A stretch of 19,375 nucleotides of DNA from JAJYZP01 sp049964535 (GTDB taxonomy: Bacteria > Actinomycetota > Acidimicrobiia > Acidimicrobiales > Acidimicrobiaceae), in assembly GCA_049964535.1 (NCBI GenBank), contig JBMFXG010000028.1:1-19375 (forward strand). Direction: 5' to 3'. The translations under genes were made by a program, and so were the position numbers. Within the stretch, counting starts at the first letter, position 1, and the number at the start of each line of letters is the position of its first letter. The notes under the pieces are model-generated. The model saw only the letters and a list, made by a program, of their open reading frames with translations, was not told the origin of the DNA and ran no database searches. Shown here piece after piece: positions 7,214 to 14,725 of this stretch.

Positions 7214-7984
7214 GTGAGCGAAGATCTGGTTGTAGTGCGGATCGCAGAGCGAGAGCTAGCCGGGGGCGCTCTGAGTGAAGCTGAGCTCGTTCGACGAGTA
7301 CTGGAATCACGAGATTGTCCGGTATCGATGCGAGGAGACCCTAACGCTCGAGACGACGTCATTGAGATTCTCCGAAATGACGAACACTTTTGGGACTCGA
7401 TCGATCGCTCCTTCTCTCTTCTCGAGAAGCTTGTGTCGCCGGTGATGCTTACCCACTTGGTGGGACCCGATGAGTTGACGGGTACTGTCTCGGTAGTTCC
7501 CAATCTGGAGCTGGGCCTTCTGGGTCTCCAGGGACCGATTCGGTGGAGCGTGAGCACTGGTGGCCTCGATGGTTTTGTAGCGTCAGAAGAAGATGATACC
7601 GATGGCGTTGGCGGCGATTTCGGAACACTTGTACTTCCTGAGCGACGTGACCCCTCTGCGCACTATGTGGCACTCTCCCGGGTCGGAGCACGGTTGCGCT
7701 GCGAGTGGCTTGCGGAGCCTCCTCACGACGGAGAGGTAGAGCGGCGGTTCTTAGCGGAAGCTGCCCGGACGTGGTTGTCGCATGTGGAGAGGGTCGACGT
7801 GGTGTCGCTCGTGTTGCACGCCCGCTCGCTCGATCCCAACCTCTTCACGGTTCCCACGATGCCTATCAGCGTCATGCTGGAGAGCTCTGGCTACCGATGT
7901 GCCGACGGGTTCGTGCACCGTTCAGCGGAGTGTGGCGAGACTTGCTCGGTTGAAACGAGTGCTCCTCAAATGCCAGAAGGATAG
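7214..7984 (+). CDS. Hypothetical protein, possible winged-helix N-terminus
   Basis: A protein of 256 codons (262 if GTG 7196 is used); I do not recognise its family. The first ~75 residues contain AGGALSEAELVRRVLES, then DDVIEILRNDEHFWDSIDRSFSLLEKL. That helix-helix-helix then 'low-number repeat of risk residues' layout is reminiscent of HARE-HTH-type winged helices, but this is a weak visual match. The middle has an acidic patch (SEEDDTDGVGGD). The end holds Cys and His residues (YRCADGFVHRSAECGETC) that could bind metal. No signal peptide or membrane segment is seen. GTG 7214 is preferred over 7196 because GAAAGG lies 10 bases upstream. An 11-base palindrome CGATG-A-CATCG is at 7183-7193. 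It precedes hipB by about 395 bases and is co-directional, so membership in that module is possible but unproven. Confidence 0.6.
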   Translation: MSEDLVVVRIAERELAGGALSEAELVRRVLESRDCPVSMRGDPNARDDVIEILRNDEHFWDSIDRSFSLLEKLVSPVMLTHLVGPDELTGTVSVVPNLELGLLGLQGPIRWSVSTGGLDGFVASEEDDTDGVGGDFGTLVLPERRDPSAHYVALSRVGARLRCEWLAEPPHDGEVERRFLAEAARTWLSHVERVDVVSLVLHARSLDPNLFTVPTMPISVMLESSGYRCADGFVHRSAECGETCSVETSAPQMPEG

Positions 7985-8379
7985 GAAGTACGACTTGCGA
8001 GTCTGCTGGCAAGGTTTGTAGCGATCCCGTAACGGAGACCCACAGTGTCCGTTCGTATCGCTTCGAGAAAGGTGTGTGGCTCTCTCCGGCCGTTGTAGCT
8101 CGGAGGAGGGCTTACCGAAGGAGCTCCATCGAAGCTGAATCGAATACGAGCGTGCCGAAGTTCTCCTTCAGGAGTAGTCAGAGGATCTGGTGTGCAAGCT
8201 CTGACCGTTCTCGCAATGAGCCAAGTGGCGTCCCTGCTCGTTCCTCTTACCGTGACTAGCGTCTCAAGACTGACCTGGAAAAAAGATTGGTGAGCTCGAT
8301 GTCGAAGACCTGAGCTAAGTCCGATGCAAGGTACTGCGCCGCATCGCTGTGAGGTCGGTCGATTCCCTTTTGTCTGTAA
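7985..8379. other. 395-base gene-less stretch before hipB
   Basis: No convincing gene is seen on either strand; the long minus-strand frame here has no recognisable content and runs into hipB. The only structure found is the CGATGC/GCATCG inverted repeat near the right end. The gap probably holds the promoter of the hipBA-helicase unit. Confidence 0.5.
8322..8346. promoter_or_regulatory. Candidate HipB operator (6-bp inverted repeat)
   Basis: CGATGC (8322-8327) and GCATCG (8341-8346) are perfect reverse complements with a 13-base spacer, 34 bases ahead of the hipB ATG. HipB-type dimers bind palindromes at their own promoters, so the position suits autoregulation. The assignment is inferred from position only, and the dialect differs from the E. 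coli TATCC-N8-GGATA site. Confidence 0.3.
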
Positions 8380-8727
8380 ATGGAGTGGAAACGAGGTGCT
8401 AGTGTCGGAGCTATGGGTGATCAGTACGTTCGATCTGGTGAAGTTACAGGACTTCATCATTACCTCGATCTCCACTCCTTTGCACTCTCGGCGGACGAGG
8501 CGGATGGTTTGGAATTGGGGAACCTCCTGAGAGCTCGAAGAGAGGAACTTGGTCTCTTCCAACACGAGTTGGCCATGCTCGCTGGCGTCTCGAGCCGTTA
8601 CGTCCACATGCTGGAGAGCGGCAAGACCTCAGTGCGATTGGACACCATGTCCAAGGTACTGGACGCGCTCGGTCTGCACTTGTCCTTGCAGCTTCGCTCT
8701 GAGCCGCTCGTTGTGACGCTGACGTGA
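8380..8727 (+). CDS. hipB: HipB-like Xre-family antitoxin / repressor
   Basis: A 115-residue protein with a Cro/C1-type helix-turn-helix in its second half: LGNLLRARREELGLFQ, then LAMLAGVSSRYVHMLESGK, then SVRLDTMSKVLDALGL, followed by a short beta tail (LSLQLRSEPLVVTLT) typical of HipB dimers. The family binds operators, neutralises HipA and represses the operon. Its stop overlaps the hipA start as GTGA, so hipA translation is coupled. The N-terminal ~45 residues are longer than in E. coli HipB. Starts at ATG 8413 or a TTG near 8509 would give a more usual length, and no clear ribosome site settles this. Confidence 0.85.
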   Translation: MEWKRGASVGAMGDQYVRSGEVTGLHHYLDLHSFALSADEADGLELGNLLRARREELGLFQHELAMLAGVSSRYVHMLESGKTSVRLDTMSKVLDALGLHLSLQLRSEPLVVTLT

Positions 8728-10055
8728 ACGGAGAGACGATCTCTGGTCGGCAGAGCGTCGGCATATCTGCAGAGCGTTCCGATAGTTCTCTCGTAGTCTC
8801 GATAGCGAATGAGTCGCTCGGGCTTCTGGTCAAGAGCGAATCTGGTTCTGACTTCCGACCGCTTCGTTCACAGGTGGGCCGGCCCATCAGATTAGGACCT
8901 TTGGATGAGGAGCTACGAATTCCGAGCTTCTTCGCGCATCTCTTGCCGGATGCCTCCCGGCGACGGCTGCTGGCGAGCAAACTTGGCTGCTCGTCGGATG
9001 ATGGCTTTGGGCTCCTCCGATGCCTTGGAGGTGATTTAGTCGGAGATATTGCTCTTTCCTCCTCGTTACCGCTACGGGATGTGAGCGAGAGATCGTCGAT
9101 CGATTTCGACGATGTCACACACTTGAGTCGGGAGATCCTTGCTCTGAAGGAGAGCTCTGACCCAGTGGCGGTGCAGGCATTGCTCTGCCTGCCAGGAGGG
9201 TCACAGAAGATGAGCGTGCACGTGAGGACGGACGCCATATCGACTTCGATCGGTGACTCCAGGAGCTCAATATGGTCGGGAGGACCGTCTCAACGTGGTG
9301 AGGGATCGATCGCAAATAGCGGTCCGAGGGACGACGGGTCGAGTTGGACCCCAATGCTAGCTAAATTTGAGGATCCTCGTTTTCCTGGTCTTTTGACGAA
9401 TGAAGCACTTGTTCGACGGGCCGCCTTCGCTGCACGGGTGCGTGTCCCTCTCGGTCTGCTTGTCGCTGGTCCAGAGGGAGATTCTGTGCTTGTGGTAGAG
9501 CGGTTCGACCGAGGTGAGGTCCGGGACGGTCACGGATCCCCTCTGAGGTTGGCGGTCGAAGATGGCTGTCAGGTACTCGGCGTCCCAGTATCGATGCGCT
9601 ACTCGGTCTCGACCGAGGAGCTTGCCCTCGCGCTGTCGGAACGTTGTGCTGCGGTTCTTGCGATGAGGCTCGAGTTTTTTCGTCTCGTTGTGTTTGCCTC
9701 CCTGGTCGGTCACGGCGATCTCCATGCAAGCAATGTTGCGGTGCTGCGAAACGCAAAGGGGGAGTGGAGACTCGCTCCCGCCTTCGATCTGGCATCGACC
9801 GCCATCTACGGTGATGAATCTATGGCACTGACTATTGGAGGGAAGACCGTGTGCTCGCTCACTGAACGAGACTATCTTGAGCTTGGAGGAGTGCTTGGGC
9901 TTCCGGCTGACTTGGTGCAGAGCGTCTGTAACGACGTACAGAGTCGGCTTCGTAGATTCACTGGAACGATCGTTCAGATGAAAAAGCTGACGGCGATAGA
10001 ACATAAAGTTATCTCTGAAATCCTAACTCGGCTCGATCGATTGCGGTTGGCGTAG
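8724..10055 (+). CDS. hipA: HipA-family serine/threonine kinase toxin
   Basis: A 443-residue HipA. The N-subdomain shows FFAHLLPDASRRRLLASKLG (69-88). The glycine-rich loop is CLPGGSQKMSV (155-165), the ATP-binding Lys is K214 in MLAKFEDPRFPGL, and TNEALVRRAA follows. The catalytic loop GHGDLHASN gives D332 and N337, and APAFD gives the metal-binding D355, so the kinase core looks intact. Known HipA kinases phosphorylate targets such as glutamyl-tRNA synthetase and halt growth; the target here is unknown. Two oddities: Cys155 occupies the place where E. coli HipA has the autophosphorylated Ser150, and a Ser/Gly-rich insert (about 168-208) separates that loop from K214. The GTG start overlaps the hipB stop, and the helicase gene begins 4 bases after the hipA stop. 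Confidence 0.88.
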   Translation: MNGETISGRQSVGISAERSDSSLVVSIANESLGLLVKSESGSDFRPLRSQVGRPIRLGPLDEELRIPSFFAHLLPDASRRRLLASKLGCSSDDGFGLLRCLGGDLVGDIALSSSLPLRDVSERSSIDFDDVTHLSREILALKESSDPVAVQALLCLPGGSQKMSVHVRTDAISTSIGDSRSSIWSGGPSQRGEGSIANSGPRDDGSSWTPMLAKFEDPRFPGLLTNEALVRRAAFAARVRVPLGLLVAGPEGDSVLVVERFDRGEVRDGHGSPLRLAVEDGCQVLGVPVSMRYSVSTEELALALSERCAAVLAMRLEFFRLVVFASLVGHGDLHASNVAVLRNAKGEWRLAPAFDLASTAIYGDESMALTIGGKTVCSLTERDYLELGGVLGLPADLVQSVCNDVQSRLRRFTGTIVQMKKLTAIEHKVISEILTRLDRLRLA

Positions 10056-10059
10056 CGCC

Positions 10060-13000
10060 TTGGTCCCATCTCCTCGTTCTCGGCGTCGACACGATCGAGA
10101 CTCCACATCGCAACTAGTCTTCACAGATCTCGATCAAGGGGTATTGGCCTGGGAGAGACTCGCAGAGTTGAGCTGGCCTTCCATGGGTCGAATCCCAATG
10201 AATGTAGGACGTCAGAGCGTTCGGAGCGTGATTTGGCAGGAGTTGGTCGAAGCTTCGAGTCCTTTGATCATCTCCGGGTACTCTTCGCTGACGAAGTTGA
10301 TTGACTTCGCAGCATCTTGGGATCGTCGGGGCAGCGAAGGTCCCATTCGGTTGCTCTTTGGAAGTGAGCCTTTCGATTCCGTTCGCAGGAACTTCGGAGA
10401 CCCGAAGCGTCGCCTGACCGAGGAGATGAGACGATATTTCGAGGAGAACCCATCGATATCGTTGCTGCAGTCTCGCGACCTCATTCGTATGATCGAGATG
10501 ATTCGTAGCTCGCGTATCCAGGCGCGCCACTTGGCGACAACGTCGCCGCTGCATGCGAAGCTGTCGATCTCTGATGAAGCTATCACTGTAGGCTCGTCGA
10601 ACTTCACCCAAGCGGGTCTCGTGACTCAGTTGGAGTGCAACGTGCGTTTTGAGCGACAGAACGATCGAGAGCGTTTCGAAGAGCTGTCCCTCGTTGGAGA
10701 GAATCTGTGGTCGTGTGCGAGCGACTTTACCGATGATCTTGTGGCGCTGATCGAGGAGATGCTTTCCTTCGTCTCGTGGGAAGAGGCCTTAGCGGTCGCG
10801 TGTCATGAGCTCTTGGAGGGAGCGTGGGCGGCGTCGTATCTCAGTGAGATCGAAGGAGAGCTACGAGGGGCTCGAGCGAGACGTCTCTGGCCAAGCCAAC
10901 TCTCTGGTATCGCCGAGGCACTCTGGATCCTCTCTCAGCTTGGCAGCGTTTTGGTTGCAGACTCTACGGGAAGCGGCAAGACCAAAATGGGTGCGTATCT
11001 CACCAAGGCCGTACGGGATTCGCTGTGGTCGAGTGGGCGTGTTCGACGAGCCCAGAGTGGTCACGTCGTGCTCGTGGCGCCACCGGGGGTTACTCGCGTT
11101 TGGAGAGATGAGGCACTCTCGTGTGGACTGCAGCTGGAGGTCATATCGCAGGGCAAGCTCTCTCGTGGGGATAGCGACGGTCTCGATCTCGCACAGCGCA
11201 GCGTGCAGAACGCGTCGGTCCTCTGTATTGATGAAGCTCATAACTTCTTGAACGTTGGTTCGCAGCGGTCGACCTACCTGCGCCAGGCCGTAGCCGAACA
11301 CGTCCTGCTCTTTACCGCAACACCCATCTCTGGGGGTGCTCGCGATATCTTATCCCTAGTGGGTCTTCTTGGTCCCGAGAACTTTGCGGATGCTACGCTC
11401 GATGCTCTCGAGACGCTTGAGAGTACCCAGATTAATCAGATGTCGAACGAGGAGATTGCTCGGCTTCGACGTGAGATTGGTGGCTTTACGGTTCGACGAA
11501 CCAAGGCGCAGTTCAATGAACTCGTTGAACGAGAGCCGGAGCGCTATCGTCACCCAGTCACGAACAGGGTCTGTCGCTATCCACTCCATGAGCTCGTTCG
11601 TTACAATACCGCAGAGACTGCAGAAGATAGCGAGATTGCGCGTCGTATCGATGGAGTTGCGGGAGAGCTCGTTGGACTCGGTTTCCTCGATCAAGGAACA
11701 ATGACACCACCGAGGTGGTGGCAGTCGTCGGCTTCGGAGTGGGTGCAAGCTCGCCTGCGCTCGAGTGCGGGCCTCGCACGGTACAACGTTCTCGCTGCGC
11801 TTCGATCCTCGCGTGCGGCCTTGGCAGAGCATCTTCTCGGGACGAATGAGGCTCAGCGACTCTATGCGGTATCAACGCTTCTGAGGAAGAGCTCCACCTC
11901 CGGGGGCATGATCTCCAAGATCGGAGAGCTCGAGCGCCTAGGTCCGCCGGTCGTCGTGGACGGATCGTCTGATCGCCCCGATTCGGTGCAGGAGATATTC
12001 TCTGCGGAGCAGTGGAGTGAGAGGTGTCGCAGCGAGCTCGAACGGTATCGAGAGATCGTTCGGTTACTTGCCTTGGTGAGTTCAGCGCGCGAGGATGGCA
12101 AGGCAGGACTGATCGCTTCCGTCAATGATCTGCACCGCCGAGTCCTAGCCTTCGATGCCCATCCCATTACGCTAGCGGTCCTCGCCGATATACTTCAGCG
12201 CCGTGGTCGGGAGGTCATTGTTGCGACCGGCGAAGGAGGCTCCCGAGTCAAAGCTCGTATGGGGGAACTCTTCGGTGCACATTCAGAGGTCACGATGATC
12301 GGTCTCTGCTCCGATGCACTCAACGAGGGTCTGAACCTGCAAGGTGCCTCCGCTGTCGTCCATCTCGACGTTCCGTCTACACTTCGGGTTGCAGAACAGC
12401 GTGTGGGACGAGTAGATCGGTTGGACTCTCCATTCGATAAGGTCGAGCTCTATTGGCCATCCGATGGTGAAGCCTTTCTGACCTCTGCCGATCGCTTGCT
12501 CGCTCGACGGGCGGTGGAGAGTGATCAACTTCTAGGAAGTAACATCGAGGTTCCCGGTCGAGAAGGTTCGACTTCGGTGCGCTCCTTGGCGACTGGGCTC
12601 GGGGAGTTCGAGCCGGTTCGTGAGCGAGATGCACTCAGGAGTGTTAGCGAGACCCTTCATCTCACTGATGTCTTCGATCCAGTGAGGTCTCTCATCGGAG
12701 GGAGTGAGTCGCTCGTTGATCCAGCTGTGTACCGTCGTTTGAGCGAGATGCATCGCTCTCGTAGGCTTGTCGGAGTTGTTCACGCTGAGCGTCCATGGTT
12801 ATTTGTCGACGTGGCCTCGGGTGTTGGTGCTCTGCCAAGGTGGATGCTCATCGAATCGTCCGATGGTGGATCCGTACGCTTCGATCTCGTGGAGATCGTC
12901 GACCGTCTCCGGGAGTTGTTGATCGACGAGGATCGAACCGGTCGAGCTGTCTCTGCGTCGTCACTAGAGATCTTGCGAACCATGGAGGCGAAGCTTCGAC

Positions 13001-13425
13001 CTGTTGAGTTCGAGCTGCTGCCGCAACGTTTGCGCAAGGGTTTCTTACAGCTACATCGCGTTGCGATGCAACGTTTCGAACTTGCAGGTACCCGTGGTAA
13101 TGTTGCTACCGTTGATCGATGGCGGGAGGTCGTCGATATCCTTGGCGCATCACGAAGTGGAGAGTCTGTCGATGAGACGCAGGTCTTGCTCGATCCCGGA
13201 TCGCTTGGACAGTTGTGGCTAGATCGAGTTCGGCCATATCTCGAGGCCGCTCGGCAGGGTGCTTCGCGTCGCAAGCGTTTTGTGGTGCTCCGAGACATCG
13301 AGTCCGAGGTACTTTTAGAGCCGATCGATCCACTTGAGCTGCTCGACTCCTTCGAGTCGATCCCGGTCATAGCACCTTTCTCCGAAAGGATGAAGATCGT
13401 GCTGATTGGAGATCCTTCGGCCTGA
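10060..13425 (+). CDS. HKD (PLD-type) nuclease fused to Snf2-like SF2 helicase
   Basis: A 1121-residue protein. Residues ~50-240 form a phospholipase-D-type nuclease domain with one HKD motif: H165, K167, D172 and GSSN 178-181. Residues ~275-800 form an Snf2-like helicase: Walker A DSTGSGKT (301-308), DEAH (391-394), TATP (420-423 region), RRTKAQF (479-485), motif V SDALNEGLNLQGA (751-763) and motif VI EQRVGRVDR (779-787). Residues 801-1121 match nothing I recognise. HKD nucleases fused to Snf2-like helicases are a known architecture, often near defence genes; a single HKD implies a dimeric active site. The TTG start follows the hipA stop by 4 bases and no ATG occurs before codon 42, which supports coupling to hipA. 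No methyltransferase is visible nearby. Confidence 0.85.
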   Translation: MVPSPRSRRRHDRDSTSQLVFTDLDQGVLAWERLAELSWPSMGRIPMNVGRQSVRSVIWQELVEASSPLIISGYSSLTKLIDFAASWDRRGSEGPIRLLFGSEPFDSVRRNFGDPKRRLTEEMRRYFEENPSISLLQSRDLIRMIEMIRSSRIQARHLATTSPLHAKLSISDEAITVGSSNFTQAGLVTQLECNVRFERQNDRERFEELSLVGENLWSCASDFTDDLVALIEEMLSFVSWEEALAVACHELLEGAWAASYLSEIEGELRGARARRLWPSQLSGIAEALWILSQLGSVLVADSTGSGKTKMGAYLTKAVRDSLWSSGRVRRAQSGHVVLVAPPGVTRVWRDEALSCGLQLEVISQGKLSRGDSDGLDLAQRSVQNASVLCIDEAHNFLNVGSQRSTYLRQAVAEHVLLFTATPISGGARDILSLVGLLGPENFADATLDALETLESTQINQMSNEEIARLRREIGGFTVRRTKAQFNELVEREPERYRHPVTNRVCRYPLHELVRYNTAETAEDSEIARRIDGVAGELVGLGFLDQGTMTPPRWWQSSASEWVQARLRSSAGLARYNVLAALRSSRAALAEHLLGTNEAQRLYAVSTLLRKSSTSGGMISKIGELERLGPPVVVDGSSDRPDSVQEIFSAEQWSERCRSELERYREIVRLLALVSSAREDGKAGLIASVNDLHRRVLAFDAHPITLAVLADILQRRGREVIVATGEGGSRVKARMGELFGAHSEVTMIGLCSDALNEGLNLQGASAVVHLDVPSTLRVAEQRVGRVDRLDSPFDKVELYWPSDGEAFLTSADRLLARRAVESDQLLGSNIEVPGREGSTSVRSLATGLGEFEPVRERDALRSVSETLHLTDVFDPVRSLIGGSESLVDPAVYRRLSEMHRSRRLVGVVHAERPWLFVDVASGVGALPRWMLIESSDGGSVRFDLVEIVDRLRELLIDEDRTGRAVSASSLEILRTMEAKLRPVEFELLPQRLRKGFLQLHRVAMQRFELAGTRGNVATVDRWREVVDILGASRSGESVDETQVLLDPGSLGQLWLDRVRPYLEAARQGASRRKRFVVLRDIESEVLLEPIDPLELLDSFESIPVIAPFSERMKIVLIGDPSA

Positions 13426-13513
13426 CGAGTCCGGATGGATCCTGCGCGTCCGTGATCGTTCGGTCCGATACCTAGTCCTAAGAGTTCCTGTTTGTAGAAC
13501 CTTCGTTGCGAGA

Positions 13514-13562
13514 GACCGGCGGAGAGAGAGCGGTCCTTTGGTGTGCTCCACCAACGTCGGTC
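13514..13562. terminator. Branched hairpin between convergent helicase and marR genes
   Basis: GACCGGCG (13514-13521) pairs with CGTCGGTC (13555-13562) through eight pairs including one G-T, enclosing TTGGTG (13538-13543) and CACCAA (13549-13554), a perfect 6-bp hairpin. An alternative GACCG/CGGTC (13514-13518/13531-13535) pairing exists. Located in the convergent gap, it may act as a two-way terminator; there is no T-run. The remaining sequence of 13426-13664 shows no gene. Confidence 0.35.
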
Positions 13563-13664
13563 TGAGGCGCTAAAGCGTTGGCCGCGGGTGAGATTGAGGG
13601 TGTCTCATGCCTCTGAGCTCGTCAAGCGTGGGAAGTCGAGGTCTAACTTTATGGTGTTAGAAAG

Positions 13665-14168
13665 CTACGAGACTGGATCGCCTGCGTGCGCTCGTAAGGT
13701 ACGTACGAGAGCTATGAGATCCTTCATCTCCGTGTCGCTCATCGCACGAACACCGAAACCTTGAGCGTTCAGTACGTCAGTGGCCTGTTGGACGAGCTCT
13801 CGACCGAGGTCGGTGATATGGGCAAGGGTGGTTCGGCGGTCGGTCTCGTGTCGTCGTCGTTCGACGAGATGATCACGAACGAGTCGGTCGATGATGCTCG
13901 TGACACTTGTCGGATGGATCATGAGGCGATGTCCGATTTTGCCCATGGGAAGCTCACCCGCACGGGAGAATGAGAGTAGGGCGAGTGCCTCGTAGCGGGC
14001 AAAGGTAAGGTTGAAGGGCCGAAGCGCTGTATCGACACTTTGAAGGATGATCTGTTGCGCGCGCATGATTGCCGTTGCCGTTGCCATCGACAGCGCAGCT
14101 TCAGGCCAGCGATCGTTCCATTGGCGATACGCTTCATCGAGGGGATCGAAGGGTCGAGACGAGACCAT
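13665..14168 (-). CDS. MarR-family transcriptional regulator
   Basis: A 167-residue MarR protein. The N-terminal helix reads ALSMATATAIMRAQQIILQSVDTALRPF in part. The winged helix starts at LTFARYEALALLSF, the recognition region is IGHRLMIHPTSVTSIIDRLVRDHLVERRR, and the wing is HETDRRTTLAHIT. A C-terminal dimer helix ends ALVRTLRAHAGDPVS. Such proteins are dimeric repressors relieved by small ligands. Its target cannot be named: no transporter or oxidoreductase is divergent to it, and the nearest genes are icmF upstream and the helicase convergent. The ATG at 14168 fits the family N-terminus, and a TAGACT box lies 10 bases ahead. Confidence 0.9.
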   Translation of the reverse strand: MVSSRPFDPLDEAYRQWNDRWPEAALSMATATAIMRAQQIILQSVDTALRPFNLTFARYEALALLSFSRAGELPMGKIGHRLMIHPTSVTSIIDRLVRDHLVERRRHETDRRTTLAHITDLGRELVQQATDVLNAQGFGVRAMSDTEMKDLIALVRTLRAHAGDPVS

Positions 14169-14725
14169 AGATGAGCTAAGTCTACTCGCACATCGTTGGA
14201 AGGATTCTCTCCTGTCGTAGAGGTCAGCGATCTGAGGACGATTCAGATCCCGCCGGCGCTTCCTGTTGTGTTGACCTCGCAGTCAATCGTTTCTTTTACG
14301 AGTGTGCGGCAGTTGCTCCTCGTTACCGTGGAAGAAGGTCCAAGCAGGGGGGTTCAGGAGTCTCTACCGTGGGAGCGCACTGTCCTCGTCGGTCGCAAAG
14401 GAGCTCGTGTGAGAAGGGACGTGGAGTAAGCAGGCGTGCCGTAGAGTGGTTCATCCGATCGTACCCCCGTCTCGTCCGTGACCGGTACCCAGGCCGTTCC
14501 ACGGTATGGCGTGGTGCAGAGGGAGCTTCGAGAGTCGATGCTCCGTTGCGCTCTTAGGTAGCACGAGGGAAGAAGCGCACCGAGGGACCGAGGCTGAGCT
14601 GGTGGCGAACTGGATCGGGGAGGAAGTAATGACCGGTCTCGACCGGGGCGCTCGAGGCTTTCGAAGAGCTCTGAACTCGAGTAAGGGGCGTCGCTTCAAA
14701 ACTCCTTCGGCGTTCAGTCTTCGTC
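14169..14725. other. 557-base gap between icmF and marR
   Basis: No convincing gene is seen; small plus-strand frames here have no family resemblance. Contents noted: a TAGACT -10-like box at the marR end and an interrupted palindrome CCGGTC-TC-GACCGG at 14633-14646. This is long for an actinobacterial gap, but nothing else stands out. Confidence 0.45.
14179..14184 (-). promoter_or_regulatory. -10-like box ahead of marR
   Basis: TAGACT (minus strand) matches the TANNNT actinobacterial -10 pattern and lies 10 bases before the marR ATG, so a transcript would have almost no leader. No good -35 is visible. Confidence 0.35.

Noticed and set aside
7966..8607. 213-codon minus-strand frame opposite the hipB region
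   Set aside because: No recognisable content, runs antisense through the clear hipB helix-turn-helix, and looks like a shadow frame.
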